Source: Myroides odoratimimus (lineage in GTDB: Bacteria > Bacteroidota > Bacteroidia > Flavobacteriales > Flavobacteriaceae). Taken from it: DNA of 64,000 nt. The stretch covers positions 186,163 through 250,162 of the forward strand of contig NZ_JACAKB010000003.1 in NCBI RefSeq assembly GCF_030326305.1. Direction: 5' to 3'. The notes under the pieces are model-generated. The model did not search any database. It was not told where the DNA came from and was given only the letters and a program-made list of their open reading frames with translations. Below are positions 24,871 through 35,039 of this stretch, piece by piece. The position numbers and the translations under genes were made by a program. Numbering within the stretch: position 1 is the first letter of the stretch; each line of letters opens with the position of its first letter.

Positions 24871-25847
24871 TAGTCAAGTGATTGGTTTTCTTGGTTAGCT
24901 TCTTGTGATAGAAGTTCAAATTCTTTAGCAGAGATTTCTCCGTAGTAGTAATTCAGTGGATTGACTACATTCCCTTGGTAGTGTACCTCATAGTGTAAGT
25001 GAGGACCAGAGCTACGCCCAGTACTACCTACATATCCTATGATATCTCCACGTTTAACAGACTGTCCAGCGCGTGCTTGATACTTGCTTAAGTGAGCGTA
25101 CCTAGTTAGGTATCCGTATCCGTGATCTATTTCGATTAGGTTACCATACCCAGATAGTTCGTTGTTAGCACGGATTACTTTACCGTCTCCAGTAGCGTAT
25201 ATCGGAGTGCCTACCTCTGCAGAGAAGTCCATACCAGCGTGGAACTTCTTGATTTTAGTAAAGGGGTCACTACGATATCCGTATCCAGATGCCATTCTCT
25301 TTAGATCTTCATTCTTCACTGGCTGTATCGCAGGGATAGAGGATAAGAATTCTTCTTTCTTCTTGGCTAGTGCGATGATGTCATCTAAGGATTGGGACTG
25401 TATGGCTACTTGTTTCAGTAGTTGATCCATCTTCACATTCGTTTCTGTCAACAGCTTTTCGTTGTTAAGCCCTACGAATGATCTATATCTATTAATACCT
25501 CCTAGGCCAGACTTGCGTTGTTCATCAGGGATAGGCGCGGTATTAAAGTAAGCTCTATAGATATCGTTATCTCGCACCTCTAATTCGTCTAGTACCTCTG
25601 TGATCAGGTCAAGTTTCTTGTTTAGAAGAGTATAGTTAGTTTTGAATTCTGCTATTTCTCTAGCTTGTTTCTTTTCTTTAGGAGTTTGTAGGATATCACT
25701 ATTAATTAAAAAGATTAATCCGAGCACTCCAAAAATAGCTGCTGTTAGTAAAAACAAGAGTATATTACCTATCTGTCTAAACTTTTTAGGGCGTATTTTA
25801 AGGAACGCTAATTTTTCAGGGTCGTAATAATATTTTACCTTAGCCAT
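24870..25847 (-). CDS. M23 family membrane-anchored metallopeptidase
   Basis: A 325-residue cell-wall endopeptidase or its regulator. The cytoplasmic N-terminus (about 28 residues) is followed by a transmembrane helix (29-49), a coiled-coil segment (about 60-170) and a C-terminal peptidase_M23 domain. Zinc ligands are visible: H203 and D207 in KFHAGMDFS, and the PHLHYEVH motif with H283/H285. All are present, so catalysis on peptidoglycan cross-links is plausible. First gene of the minus-strand operon M23-MerR-LemA-TPM-TPM and divergent from alaS. Confidence 0.92.
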   Translation of the reverse strand: MAKVKYYYDPEKLAFLKIRPKKFRQIGNILLFLLTAAIFGVLGLIFLINSDILQTPKEKKQAREIAEFKTNYTLLNKKLDLITEVLDELEVRDNDIYRAYFNTAPIPDEQRKSGLGGINRYRSFVGLNNEKLLTETNVKMDQLLKQVAIQSQSLDDIIALAKKKEEFLSSIPAIQPVKNEDLKRMASGYGYRSDPFTKIKKFHAGMDFSAEVGTPIYATGDGKVIRANNELSGYGNLIEIDHGYGYLTRYAHLSKYQARAGQSVKRGDIIGYVGSTGRSSGPHLHYEVHYQGNVVNPLNYYYGEISAKEFELLSQEANQENQSLD

Positions 25848-25984
25848 ATTTTTAAAAAAACACTATTTTTGCACTATCTTTTTTGTATCTTATAAGAAGT
25901 GCTGTCATTGGTTAGCTAACAAATTTAAAAAATGTTTTCGTTATAATGATAGTTTAAGTGCCAAAGAGAATAAAATAAAAGCTA

Positions 25985-26028
25985 GTTATTCGTTAATTTA
26001 TAATATGTTTAACAACTAACCGAATAAC
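25985..26028 (+). promoter_or_regulatory. Hairpin in the alaS leader region
   Basis: GTTATTCG (25985-25992) is complementary to CGAATAAC (26021-26028), extended by TTA/TAA past a bulged C. It lies 43 bases before the alaS ATG, without a T-run. It could be an operator or a leader structure; no function is known to me. Confidence 0.35.
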
Positions 26029-26071
26029 TTAATAATAAGAATATAAAAGAATAAATTAGTTTCCAAAGGAT

Positions 26072-28699
26072 ATGAAATCACAAGAAATTCGTCAGAAGTT
26101 TTTAAACTTTTTTGAAGAAAGAGGTCACATGGTTGTACCTTCTGCGCCGATCGTTCTGAAAGACGATCCAACTTTAATGTTTAATAACTCTGGGATGGCC
26201 CAGTTTAAAGAGTATTTCTTAGGAAACGCCAAGCCTAAAAGTAACCGTATCACTGATACACAGAAGTGTCTTCGCGTGTCTGGTAAGCACAATGACTTAG
26301 AAGAGGTAGGTATCGATACATACCACCACACGATGTTCGAGATGCTAGGGAACTGGAGTTTCGGAGATTACTTTAAGAAAGAAGCTATCAATTGGGCTTG
26401 GGAATTATTGACTGAAGTTTATAACATCCCTAAAGATATTTTATACGTTACTGTATTTGAAGGTAGTGAAGAGGAGAACGTTCCTTTTGACCAAGAAGCT
26501 TATGATATCTGGAGTACCCTAATCGGCAAGGATCGTATCCTGATGGGGAATAAGAAAGATAACTTCTGGGAAATGGGAGATCAAGGACCTTGTGGACCAT
26601 GTACTGAGATACACGTAGATATCCGTAGTGCTGAGGAGAAGGCAAAGATAGCGGGTAGAGAATTAGTGAATGGAGATCATCCACAGGTAGTAGAGATCTG
26701 GAATAACGTATTTATGGAGTTTAACCGTAAAGCGGATGGTTCGCTAGAGAAGTTACCTGCTCAGCACGTAGATACAGGTATGGGGTTTGAGCGTCTATGT
26801 ATGGTGCTTCAAGGAGTACAGTCTAACTATGACACAGATGTATTCTCTCCACTTATCGCTAAAGTATCTGAGCTAACAGGTGGTAAATACACAATGAAAG
26901 CAAAAGATGATGAGGAAGAGAAGATTAATATCGCTATCCGCGTTATCGTTGACCACGTAAGAGCAGTTGCCTTTGCTATTGCAGATGGGCAGTTGCCTTC
27001 TAACAATGGAGCAGGGTATGTGATCCGTCGTATCTTACGTCGTGCTATTCGCTATGCATTTACATTCTTAGATAAGAAAGAACCATTCATCTATGAGTTA
27101 GTAGAGGTGTTAAGTACACAGATGGGAGCATTCTTCCCAGAAATCACTAGTCAAAAAGAATTAGTGAAAAACGTGATTAAAGAAGAAGAAACTTCTTTCT
27201 TAAGAACGTTAGAGCAAGGGTTACATTTATTAGACAATGTAATCAAACAAACAGAAGGTAAAGTAGTATCAGGAGTGAAGGCTTTTGAACTATACGATAC
27301 TTTTGGTTTCCCTATTGACTTGACAGCGCTTATCCTTAGAGAGAAAGGGTATGAACTAGACGAAGCTGGTTTTGACGCAGCAATGTTAGAACAAAAAACA
27401 CGTTCTCGTGCGGCTTCAGAAGTATCTACTGATGACTGGACTGTATTAGTATCAGGAAATGTAGAGCAGTTCGTAGGATATGATCAGTTAGAGAATGAAG
27501 TGAAGATCACTCGTTATAGAAAGATTGATAGTAAAAAAGATGGTAAGTTATTCCAAATCGTGTTAGATTCTACTCCATTCTATCCAGAAGGAGGAGGACA
27601 GGTAGGAGATACTGGAGTATTAGTATCTGCTAATGACACTATCCAAGTAATCGACACGAAAAAAGAGAATAACTTAATATTACATATCGTAAGAGAGCTT
27701 CCTGCTAATGTAGAAGGAACTCTAGTAGCGAAGGTAGATGTAGATGCTCGTAAGCAATCTATGGCTAACCACTCTGCTACTCACTTACTACACCAAGCAT
27801 TGCGCACTATCTTAGGTACTCACGTAGAACAAAAAGGTTCGTTAGTGGCTCCTACGCACTTGCGCTTTGACTTCTCTCACTTCTCTAAAGTGACAGAAGA
27901 AGAGTTAGCACAAGTAGAGGCATTCGTGAATGATAGAATTCACGATCACTTGCCATTAGTAGAGCGCAGAAGTATACCGATGGCTCAGGCTATCGCTGAG
28001 GGTGCTATGGCATTATTCGGTGAAAAATACGGTGATGAGGTACGTGCTATTAAGTTCGGAGAGAGTATGGAGCTATGTGGAGGTACTCACGTAGGGAATA
28101 CAAGTGATATCTGGCAGTTCAAGATCGTAAGTGAAGGGGCTGTAGCTGCAGGTATTCGTCGTATTGAGGCGATTACGAATAAAGCTGCTCGTCAGTTCTA
28201 CGCAGAACAAGAAGATACATTAAAAGAGCTTAAAGCAGTATTAAAGAATCCACAAGATACCTTAAAAGCGGTAGTATCTCTTCAAGATGAGAATGCTAAA
28301 CTTAAAAAACAAGTAGAGCAATTATTAAAAGAGAAAGCAAAGAACCTAAAAGGAGACTTAAAAGGTCAAATCCAAGAGGTAAACGGTATCTCTTTCTTAG
28401 CTGTAGAAGTGGACTTAGATGCTGCTGGAGCAAAGGACCTTGCGTATGAGTTAGGTAATGAGTTCTCTAATCTATATGTACTGCTTGGTAGTGTAGCGAA
28501 TGATAAGCCAATGCTGACTTGTTATGTATCTAAAGATATAGTAGAGAGCAAAGGTCTTAATGCAGGTACTATCGTACGTGAGTTAGGTAAACACATCCAA
28601 GGTGGTGGTGGTGGACAAGCGTTCTTCGCTACAGCAGGAGGTAAGAACCCAGCAGGTATGGCAGACGCTATCGCTCACGCAAAAGATTATTTGAAATAG
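26072..28699 (+). CDS. alaS: Alanyl-tRNA synthetase
   Basis: A class II synthetase of 875 residues that charges tRNA-Ala. Motif 1 and 2 regions are at the N-terminus ([46 protein letters not shown]). The editing domain has the zinc ligands HSATH (567-571) and CGGTH (from C669). A C-terminal coiled coil and the C-Ala domain ([16 protein letters not shown]) complete it. Full length. A purine-rich AAAGGAT just before the ATG is a plausible ribosome-binding site. Followed by a perfect palindromic terminator. Confidence 0.98.
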   Translation: MKSQEIRQKFLNFFEERGHMVVPSAPIVLKDDPTLMFNNSGMAQFKEYFLGNAKPKSNRITDTQKCLRVSGKHNDLEEVGIDTYHHTMFEMLGNWSFGDYFKKEAINWAWELLTEVYNIPKDILYVTVFEGSEEENVPFDQEAYDIWSTLIGKDRILMGNKKDNFWEMGDQGPCGPCTEIHVDIRSAEEKAKIAGRELVNGDHPQVVEIWNNVFMEFNRKADGSLEKLPAQHVDTGMGFERLCMVLQGVQSNYDTDVFSPLIAKVSELTGGKYTMKAKDDEEEKINIAIRVIVDHVRAVAFAIADGQLPSNNGAGYVIRRILRRAIRYAFTFLDKKEPFIYELVEVLSTQMGAFFPEITSQKELVKNVIKEEETSFLRTLEQGLHLLDNVIKQTEGKVVSGVKAFELYDTFGFPIDLTALILREKGYELDEAGFDAAMLEQKTRSRAASEVSTDDWTVLVSGNVEQFVGYDQLENEVKITRYRKIDSKKDGKLFQIVLDSTPFYPEGGGQVGDTGVLVSANDTIQVIDTKKENNLILHIVRELPANVEGTLVAKVDVDARKQSMANHSATHLLHQALRTILGTHVEQKGSLVAPTHLRFDFSHFSKVTEEELAQVEAFVNDRIHDHLPLVERRSIPMAQAIAEGAMALFGEKYGDEVRAIKFGESMELCGGTHVGNTSDIWQFKIVSEGAVAAGIRRIEAITNKAARQFYAEQEDTLKELKAVLKNPQDTLKAVVSLQDENAKLKKQVEQLLKEKAKNLKGDLKGQIQEVNGISFLAVEVDLDAAGAKDLAYELGNEFSNLYVLLGSVANDKPMLTCYVSKDIVESKGLNAGTIVRELGKHIQGGGGGQAFFATAGGKNPAGMADAIAHAKDYLK

Positions 28700-28724
28700 T
28701 ATTATATTTGTAATAATAATAGAT

Positions 28725-28757
28725 AAAAAAAGATTCTCATATGAGAATCTTTTTTTT
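28725..28757 (+). terminator. Intrinsic terminator of alaS
   Basis: AGATTCTCATATGAGAATCT (28731-28750) is a perfect palindrome, preceded by six A and followed by seven T. It ends 20 bases before the next ATG. Confidence 0.9.
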
Positions 28758-28777
28758 GTTCAAGAGTTCATCAGGTT

Positions 28778-29734
28778 ATGAAGTTTAGTACAGTAGTGCC
28801 TACTAAGGTAGCAAAGGATAGAATTAAATACGAGCATAAGATCTTATCTATGGGATCTTGTTTTGCTGTGAATATAAGTGATAAGCTAAAAGAGTATCAG
28901 TTCCAAAGTGTGGTGAATCCATTCGGTATTCTGTTTCACCCTATTGCGATAGAGCGCATATTAGAGTATGCGGTGAAAGGGTATGAATTTACAAGTGCAG
29001 ATGTGTTCTGTCATAACGAGGTGTGGAGTAGCTTTATCGCACATTCTGATTTGAATGAATTAGAAGAAGAAGATATCGTGACGAAGCTGAATGTAAAGCT
29101 GTTTGACTTACAGGTAGCTTTAAAAGAGAGCTCGTTTATGTATATTACTTTAGGAACAGCTTGGGTATATGAGCATATCGAGAGTGGAATGGTTGTTGCC
29201 AATTGTCATAAGGTAGCACAGAGTAATTTCAAAAAGAGATTATTAAGTACTGAAGAAGTGAAGGTTAGCTTGTCTAAAATTATTACATTAGTACAAGCTA
29301 TTAATCCGGATATACAGATTGTGTTTACAGTGTCTCCAGTGAGACATTTTAAAGATGGTATCGTAGAGAATCAGAGAAGTAAGTCAGTATTATTTACTGC
29401 CTTACACGATGTGTTAGATCAGCAAAGTGGAGATAAAATTAGTTACTTCCCTTCTTATGAGATTGTAATGGATGAGTTAAGAGATTATCGCTTTTATAAA
29501 GCTGATATGTTACATCCAAATGAGTTGGCGATAGATTATATCTGGGAGCGCTTTGTGACGACTTGGGTTCATCCTGATATGTATCCGATTATGCATAAAG
29601 TAGATGAGGTGCAAAAAGGACTGAACCATAGACCCTTTAACCCTACTGCAGAGCAACACTTAGCTTTCTTAGATACATTGGTAGCCAAGATAGATTACTT
29701 ATTAGAGAAATATCCATTTATGAACTTTAGATAG
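28778..29734 (+). CDS. GSCFA-domain protein
   Basis: A 318-residue protein with the family signature GSCFA at 26-30 (KILSMGSCFAVNISDKL) and NPFGILFHP shortly after. The domain belongs to the SGNH-hydrolase/acyltransferase-like fold; the Ser in GSCFA corresponds to the nucleophile position, and HPNELAIDYIWERF near the end has the Asp/His-type block (MLHPNELA). Substrate unknown. There is no signal peptide. The next gene starts two bases after the stop, so the pair is one transcription unit. Confidence 0.9.
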   Translation: MKFSTVVPTKVAKDRIKYEHKILSMGSCFAVNISDKLKEYQFQSVVNPFGILFHPIAIERILEYAVKGYEFTSADVFCHNEVWSSFIAHSDLNELEEEDIVTKLNVKLFDLQVALKESSFMYITLGTAWVYEHIESGMVVANCHKVAQSNFKKRLLSTEEVKVSLSKIITLVQAINPDIQIVFTVSPVRHFKDGIVENQRSKSVLFTALHDVLDQQSGDKISYFPSYEIVMDELRDYRFYKADMLHPNELAIDYIWERFVTTWVHPDMYPIMHKVDEVQKGLNHRPFNPTAEQHLAFLDTLVAKIDYLLEKYPFMNFR

Positions 29735-29736
29735 TT

Positions 29737-30369
29737 ATGAGAAAGTTATTGCGCGTACTCTTCGGTATATTTATAGTGCTCTTCTTTATGTTTGCAGGAG
29801 TTGTTTTGTATAACAGCTTTGTGAAGGGGGATAAAGATGATATGCAATACAATACAGCTCTAATCCAAGAGCAGTTAAAAAATGTGAGTAAATTAGTGGT
29901 GACAGAAGCTACTTTTTCACAAGTAATGACGTATAAGGATCAGCAGAAATACTTTTTAAATATGCTTTCTTTTGATAAAAAGGCTGTGGTTATTATTAAT
30001 GCAAAGGCTACAGTGTCTTATGATTTGAGTCAACTGCAATATCAGATCGATGAGAAGAATAAGGTAGTGCAATTAATATATATACCAGAAGCAGAAGTAA
30101 ATATATATCCTGACTATAAAATACTAGATGTAGAGCAGAGTACTTTCAACCCTTTTAAAGGAGATGACTACAATAAGATTAATGCAAAAGTGAAGAAAGA
30201 CTTAGAAGATAAAATAGAAAAGTCCACTTTAAAATCGAATGCGGAGAATCGACTTATAAGTGAACTTTCTAAAATATTAATAGTTACCAATACTCTAGGT
30301 TGGAAACTAGAGTATCAAGGTAACGTTATTCAAAGTGATAAAGACTTGGTATTAGATATGGCTTTATAA
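29737..30369 (+). CDS. DUF4230-family membrane-anchored protein
   Basis: A 210-residue protein with one N-terminal transmembrane helix (about 7-26) and an extracytoplasmic domain of the DUF4230 kind (ALIQEQLKNVSKLVVTEATFSQVMTYKD, KAVVIINAKATVSYDLSQLQYQID, EVNIYPDYKILDVEQSTFNPF). Function unknown. It follows the GSCFA gene with a two-base gap. Its last six coding bases are shared with the 3' end of the convergent hydroxylase gene, leaving no space for a terminator. Confidence 0.83.
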   Translation: MRKLLRVLFGIFIVLFFMFAGVVLYNSFVKGDKDDMQYNTALIQEQLKNVSKLVVTEATFSQVMTYKDQQKYFLNMLSFDKKAVVIINAKATVSYDLSQLQYQIDEKNKVVQLIYIPEAEVNIYPDYKILDVEQSTFNPFKGDDYNKINAKVKKDLEDKIEKSTLKSNAENRLISELSKILIVTNTLGWKLEYQGNVIQSDKDLVLDMAL

Positions 30370-32115
30370 GCTTTTTAGAATAATATCTATACCGTCTTTG
30401 ATTAAATGAGCTACTTCAGGTCTGTGTGTTTGAACAGATTTAAGGTGGCTCATTGCTTTTTCAGCTAATACTGTATTTGAAGCTTTTTTAGCTAATTCCA
30501 GTATTTCTACTGTAAGTAACCAATCAGAAGGGTATTCGTTGATTAGAACATCTAGTACGTTGTTTAAATCAGTTGTTTTACTCTCTTCTCTCATGGCTCT
30601 AACTTCTTGGTAGAAGTTTTCAAGCTTTATTTTACTCTCGTCTCTTTTTGCTTTTATTGTTTGGCTAGAAGGAACGTGATTGATTAGATCAAAACTGTGG
30701 TAGTCAGCAGGTCCTGAGAAAGCAGAAATCACATGAGCACCAACAGCCATATCATAAGTCCCCCATTCTGGTTGGAATAGTACTTCATCATTGTGCTTCA
30801 CTGTACAGTCACTAAAACTAATCAGAATAATCTTACCATGTATATTGCGAATACCCGTGATATTAGTTCCAGATACAGTGATCCCTCCTTCGAACTCTAG
30901 AGTTACTGGCTTGCCTTCATATAAGTTATAAGCTTTTAGATCTCTAGGACTCATGTCTTCTATAGCAAGGTTGATTCCCTTTAAACGACCTAATGCAGTA
31001 CCAAAACCATGTGGATGAGTCTCTGTGCCGTGTCCTACTAATTCTTTCTCTCTATAGGCTAAAGCTGTTTTGCCTGTTGTCTGCACATAAGCAGGTTTGC
31101 CTTCGTGTTCGATTACACGTTTAAATACACCTGATATCTGTAGACCTGTATTCAGTTCTATCGTACCTAAGGCTTTAGAGTCTATTAGTTTGTTTATTCC
31201 CATTAAGCCTCCTTTTCTTAAAGCCATCTTATTTGCAAACTCTTCTAATACTTCACTTAGATAAGCAAAGTCAGGAGTTACATATAACTGAGGTTGAGGT
31301 TTAGTGATATCAAAGCCTTGGTATGCAGCTTCTATGCTGTAAGGAAGTTTTTTTACATTATCAGTCATACACCATGCACTCTCTCCGATAGAAGATAGTA
31401 AGCCTGCTCCGTATATCTTAGGGTTATCCGTAGTACCGATTAATCCATACTCTACTGTCCACCAGTGAAGATTACGGATAAGTGCCATCTCAGAAGGTTC
31501 TTCTGTTATACCTTGTAAATAATCTACCTGCTCTTCTGCCTTTTTGATTTCTTCAGGGTCTACACCCTCAGCCTCTTTTAAGATAGACAGTAAGCGGATA
31601 GCTTCATATATCTCATAGTCTCTGCCAGAAGAAATAGCCTTACAGCCTATCTCTCCGAAGCGTCTCAGATACTCAGCATACTCAGGGTTAGCGATAATAG
31701 GAGCATGTCCTGCCCCTTCGTGTATAATGTCTGGTGCAGGTGTGTATTCTATATTTTCTAATTGTCTAATATCTGATGCAATAACAAGTACTTTATACGC
31801 CTGAAACTCCATAAAGGCATTCGGTGGTATAAAGCCATCTACTGCTACAGCAGCCCAACCAATTTCTTTTAATATTCTATTCATCCCATACATACTAGGG
31901 ATACTTTCTATAGAAATACCTGTTTTAGCTAGACCGTCAAGATATGATTCGTGAGCAACTTTAGATAGATAATCAACATTTTTACGCATAACGTATCGCC
32001 ACACAGCTTGATTAATAGGTGTATAATCCTGATAACTCTGTGGTTTGATAAATTGTTTTAAATGCTGTGGCAATCTTTCGATCAAGTCGTTACTTTCATA
32101 TTCTTGTGTTTTCAT
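30364..32115 (-). CDS. Aromatic amino acid hydroxylase (phenylalanine 4-monooxygenase-like)
   Basis: A 583-residue non-heme iron, pterin-dependent hydroxylase of the long Bacteroidota type. The Fe ligands are visible: H132 and H137 in PDIIHEGAGHAP, and E222 in WWTVEYGL. The catalytic fold spans roughly residues 15-310. The C-terminal 270 residues form an additional region not present in the short bacterial enzymes. The likely reaction is phenylalanine to tyrosine. It stands in the same direction as hutU, another amino-acid-catabolism gene, but about 180 bases and a terminator separate them. Substrate preference cannot be read from sequence. Confidence 0.88.
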   Translation of the reverse strand: MKTQEYESNDLIERLPQHLKQFIKPQSYQDYTPINQAVWRYVMRKNVDYLSKVAHESYLDGLAKTGISIESIPSMYGMNRILKEIGWAAVAVDGFIPPNAFMEFQAYKVLVIASDIRQLENIEYTPAPDIIHEGAGHAPIIANPEYAEYLRRFGEIGCKAISSGRDYEIYEAIRLLSILKEAEGVDPEEIKKAEEQVDYLQGITEEPSEMALIRNLHWWTVEYGLIGTTDNPKIYGAGLLSSIGESAWCMTDNVKKLPYSIEAAYQGFDITKPQPQLYVTPDFAYLSEVLEEFANKMALRKGGLMGINKLIDSKALGTIELNTGLQISGVFKRVIEHEGKPAYVQTTGKTALAYREKELVGHGTETHPHGFGTALGRLKGINLAIEDMSPRDLKAYNLYEGKPVTLEFEGGITVSGTNITGIRNIHGKIILISFSDCTVKHNDEVLFQPEWGTYDMAVGAHVISAFSGPADYHSFDLINHVPSSQTIKAKRDESKIKLENFYQEVRAMREESKTTDLNNVLDVLINEYPSDWLLTVEILELAKKASNTVLAEKAMSHLKSVQTHRPEVAHLIKDGIDIILKSL

Positions 32116-32232
32116 AAATGAAATTTGTTATTGTTTGTCGTAAATATAATAAAAACAATGGACGATAGGCACTCAGAATACCCTATTATTGTGTTTTTAA
32201 TCGAATCATTAAGAGAATTCTTTAGAAAAGTA

Positions 32233-32271
32233 TAAAAGAACAGAGGCTCTCCTGTAAGGGAAAGCCTCTGT
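32233..32271 (-). terminator. Terminator of hutU-DUF4136
   Basis: On the minus strand ACAGAGGCT pairs with AGCCTCTGT (plus coordinates 32263-32271 and 32240-32248) around a 14-base loop, followed by TTCTTTTA. It begins 21 bases past the DUF4136 stop. Confidence 0.75.
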
Positions 32272-32292
32272 GTATATCATCTATAGGAAGAA

Positions 32293-32850
32293 TTATTTCT
32301 TCTCTAGTGTAGGAGGGAACTTAGTTAATATCTTTTCGATAAACTCATGTATTCTCTCTTCTTTTTTCTCTGGAGTAGGTGCATTGTCTAGGTATCCTGT
32401 TCCTATTCCTTGCCAGATTAAGGCTTTTTTCTTTGTGTCTAGAACGTCTATATAAAGTGTCCCCTCTATAGAAGTAGACACTGTCGTATTATTAGGTCCC
32501 CAATATGGTCCCCATCCCCAACCGTAGTATCCGTAAGGAGAATAGAAGTTGTTATGGGTAGTCACATTGACTTGTTTTGACGCTTTAGTGAAAATATTAA
32601 TAACAAAATCAGGATTGCTACTAGCTTTTGTAAAACCTTTTGCTGTAAGATTACTATCAATAGCAGTTAGAATTCTCTTCTTGTCTAAGTCATTAATCGT
32701 TGCTTGATCAATACCTTCTTTAAAGAAAGCATACGTTTTGTATTGTTCGAAGTCTACAGCTTTATCATAATCAGCTGTTACTTTAACGCTACTACATGAT
32801 GCTATAAATAACATCAATAGAGCTAGTGGTAATAATTTAATAGCTTTCAT
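32293..32850 (-). CDS. DUF4136 lipoprotein
   Basis: A 185-residue lipoprotein; signal MKAIKLLPLALLMLFIASCSS with lipid-modified Cys19. The mature part has the DUF4136 pattern VTADYDKAVDFEQYKTYAF near the start, PDFVINIFTKASKQ in the middle, and GTLYIDVLDTKKKALIWQGIGTG toward the end, with a Tyr/Gly/Trp-rich insert (YGYYGWGWGPYWGP). Function unknown. It lies 20 bases after hutU, so it is probably co-transcribed, although the two products have no known link. Confidence 0.88.
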   Translation of the reverse strand: MKAIKLLPLALLMLFIASCSSVKVTADYDKAVDFEQYKTYAFFKEGIDQATINDLDKKRILTAIDSNLTAKGFTKASSNPDFVINIFTKASKQVNVTTHNNFYSPYGYYGWGWGPYWGPNNTTVSTSIEGTLYIDVLDTKKKALIWQGIGTGYLDNAPTPEKKEERIHEFIEKILTKFPPTLEKK

Positions 32851-32870
32851 GAGTGAAATTGTTTTAATTG

Positions 32871-34859
32871 TTATTTCAATAAGTTTTCATCTACTATATT
32901 TGGAATAGTTACTTTTAGAAGTGGTTCTACTTCCATCGCTCTTTTTATTGCAAAAATAGCTTCGTCATTTCTAGCCCAGCTTCTTCTAGCGATTCCATTA
33001 TTAACATCCCAGAATAGCATTGATTCTAATCTTTTTTGTGCTTCAATAGTACCATCAAGTAACATACCAAAACCACCATTGATTACTTCTCCCCATCCTA
33101 CACCACCACCATTGTGGATAGATACCCAAGTAGCTCCTCTGAAGCTGTCTCCGATAACGTTATGGATAGCCATATCGGCTGTGAATTTAGAACCATCATA
33201 GATATTAGATGTTTCTCTATATGGAGAGTCTGTACCAGATACATCATGGTGATCTCTTCCTAATACTACAGGGCCTATCTTACCTGCTTTAATAGCGTCG
33301 TTAAATGCTCTGGCGATATTAATACGCCCTTCAGCATCTGCATATAAGATACGAGCTTGTGACCCTACTACTAGTTTATTCTCTTGAGCTCCTTTTATCC
33401 AACGGATATTATCAGCCATCTGTTGTTGTATTTCTACAGGCGAGTTTTTAATCATCTCTTCTAATACCTCACAAGCGATCTCATCTGTTTTGGCTAGATC
33501 TTCTGGATTTCCGGATGTACATACCCATCTAAATGGTCCAAATCCGTAGTCAAAACACATTGGCCCCATAATATCCTGTACATAACTAGGGTATTTAAAG
33601 TCGATATTATTAGCTGCCATAACATCAGCTCCTGCTCTAGAAGCTTCTAATAAGAAAGCATTTCCATAGTCAAAGAAATAAGTTCCTTTAGCTGTGTGTT
33701 TATTAATAGCGGCAGCTTGTCGTCTTAGAGACTCTTGTACTAGTTCTTTAAACTTAGCTGGGTTATTAGCCATTAAGTCATTTGCTTCTTCAAAAGCAAC
33801 GCCTACTGGGTAGTATCCACCTGCCCAAGGGTTGTGAAGAGAGGTCTGATCAGAACCTAAGTCTATGTATAAATCTTGTTTGTCAAATTCTTCCCATATA
33901 TCCACTACGTTACCTTGGTATGCGATAGATACGATTTCTTTATCCTCTTGTGCTTTTTTAACGCGAACGACTAGGGCGTTGATATCAGTTATTACTTCAT
34001 CTACCCATCCTTGAGAATGTCTAGTATGTACTGCTTTAGGGTTTACCTCTGCACATACCGTAATACATCCTGCAATATTTCCAGCTTTTGGTTGAGCACC
34101 ACTCATTCCTCCTAATCCTGAAGTCACAAACAGCTTACCTGCTAATCCTTCTCCGTTTTTAGCTATTTTTCTACCGCCGTTTAGCACTGTGATTGTTGTC
34201 CCATGTACGATACCTTGAGGACCTATATACATATAGCTACCTGCAGTCATCTGACCGTACTGTGTCACACCTAACGCATTGAACTTTTCCCAATCATCCG
34301 GTTTCGAGTAGTTAGGGATCATCATACCATTAGTCACTACTACACGAGGTGCGTTTTTATGAGAAGGGAATAGTCCCATAGGATGACCAGAATACATTAC
34401 TAATGTCTGCTCGTCAGTCATCTCTCCTAAATACTTCATCGTCAGTAAGTATTGAGCCCAGTTAGAGAACACAGCTCCATTACCTCCGTAAGTAATTAAC
34501 TCATGTGGATGTTGAGCTACAGCATAGTCAAGGTTGTTTTGGATCATTAGCATGATTGCCTTCGCTTGTAGACATTGTCCAGGATATTCATCTATCGGTC
34601 TAGCATACATCTTGTAGTCCGGGCGTAGACGGTACATATAGATTCTTCCGTACTTTTCAAGTTCTTCTTTGAACTCAGGGATAAGTGTGCTGTGGTTCTC
34701 ACTTGGGAAATAGCGTAGCGCATTCTTAAGGGCTAATACTTTCTCATCATCAGATAAGATTTCTTTTCTCTTAGGAGCGTGGTTGATAGATAAATCATAC
34801 TCTTTCTTAGGAGGTAACACAGTCGGTATCCCTTGTAAAATATGTTCTTGAAAAGTCAT
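32871..34859 (-). CDS. hutU: Urocanate hydratase
   Basis: A 662-residue urocanase, the second step of histidine degradation (urocanate to imidazolone propionate) using tightly bound NAD+. Clear family blocks: YGGNGAVFSNWAQYLLTMKYL, GLGGMSGAQPKAG (NAD-binding), DQTSLHNPWAGGYYP, MGPMCFDYGFGPFRWVCTSG and the C-terminal HNGGGVGWGEVINGGFGM. The longer Bacteroidota version has about 100 extra residues compared with the 550-560 residue enzymes. The other hut genes are not in this window; the arginase-fold gene near topA lacks metal ligands and is not a good hutG candidate. Confidence 0.96.
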   Translation of the reverse strand: MTFQEHILQGIPTVLPPKKEYDLSINHAPKRKEILSDDEKVLALKNALRYFPSENHSTLIPEFKEELEKYGRIYMYRLRPDYKMYARPIDEYPGQCLQAKAIMLMIQNNLDYAVAQHPHELITYGGNGAVFSNWAQYLLTMKYLGEMTDEQTLVMYSGHPMGLFPSHKNAPRVVVTNGMMIPNYSKPDDWEKFNALGVTQYGQMTAGSYMYIGPQGIVHGTTITVLNGGRKIAKNGEGLAGKLFVTSGLGGMSGAQPKAGNIAGCITVCAEVNPKAVHTRHSQGWVDEVITDINALVVRVKKAQEDKEIVSIAYQGNVVDIWEEFDKQDLYIDLGSDQTSLHNPWAGGYYPVGVAFEEANDLMANNPAKFKELVQESLRRQAAAINKHTAKGTYFFDYGNAFLLEASRAGADVMAANNIDFKYPSYVQDIMGPMCFDYGFGPFRWVCTSGNPEDLAKTDEIACEVLEEMIKNSPVEIQQQMADNIRWIKGAQENKLVVGSQARILYADAEGRINIARAFNDAIKAGKIGPVVLGRDHHDVSGTDSPYRETSNIYDGSKFTADMAIHNVIGDSFRGATWVSIHNGGGVGWGEVINGGFGMLLDGTIEAQKRLESMLFWDVNNGIARRSWARNDEAIFAIKRAMEVEPLLKVTIPNIVDENLLK

Positions 34860-35039
34860 TTTTATAATTTTTTGTTTGTTATTAATTTTTATTTAAATAC
34901 TAGTGAATTAGCCAAATCATTAACTATTTTTGCTACGTTGACGCTTTATTACACTAGCTGTAGTAAAACTGATGGGAAGATAGTAATAAACTTGGATAAA
35001 ATTAATATCTCGATTATTAAAAAGTTCTAAAAAAAGAGA

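Noticed and set aside
34842-35030. Plus-strand 62-residue reading frame upstream of the HExxH protein
   Set aside because: It begins inside hutU on the opposite strand, has low-complexity composition and no start signal.
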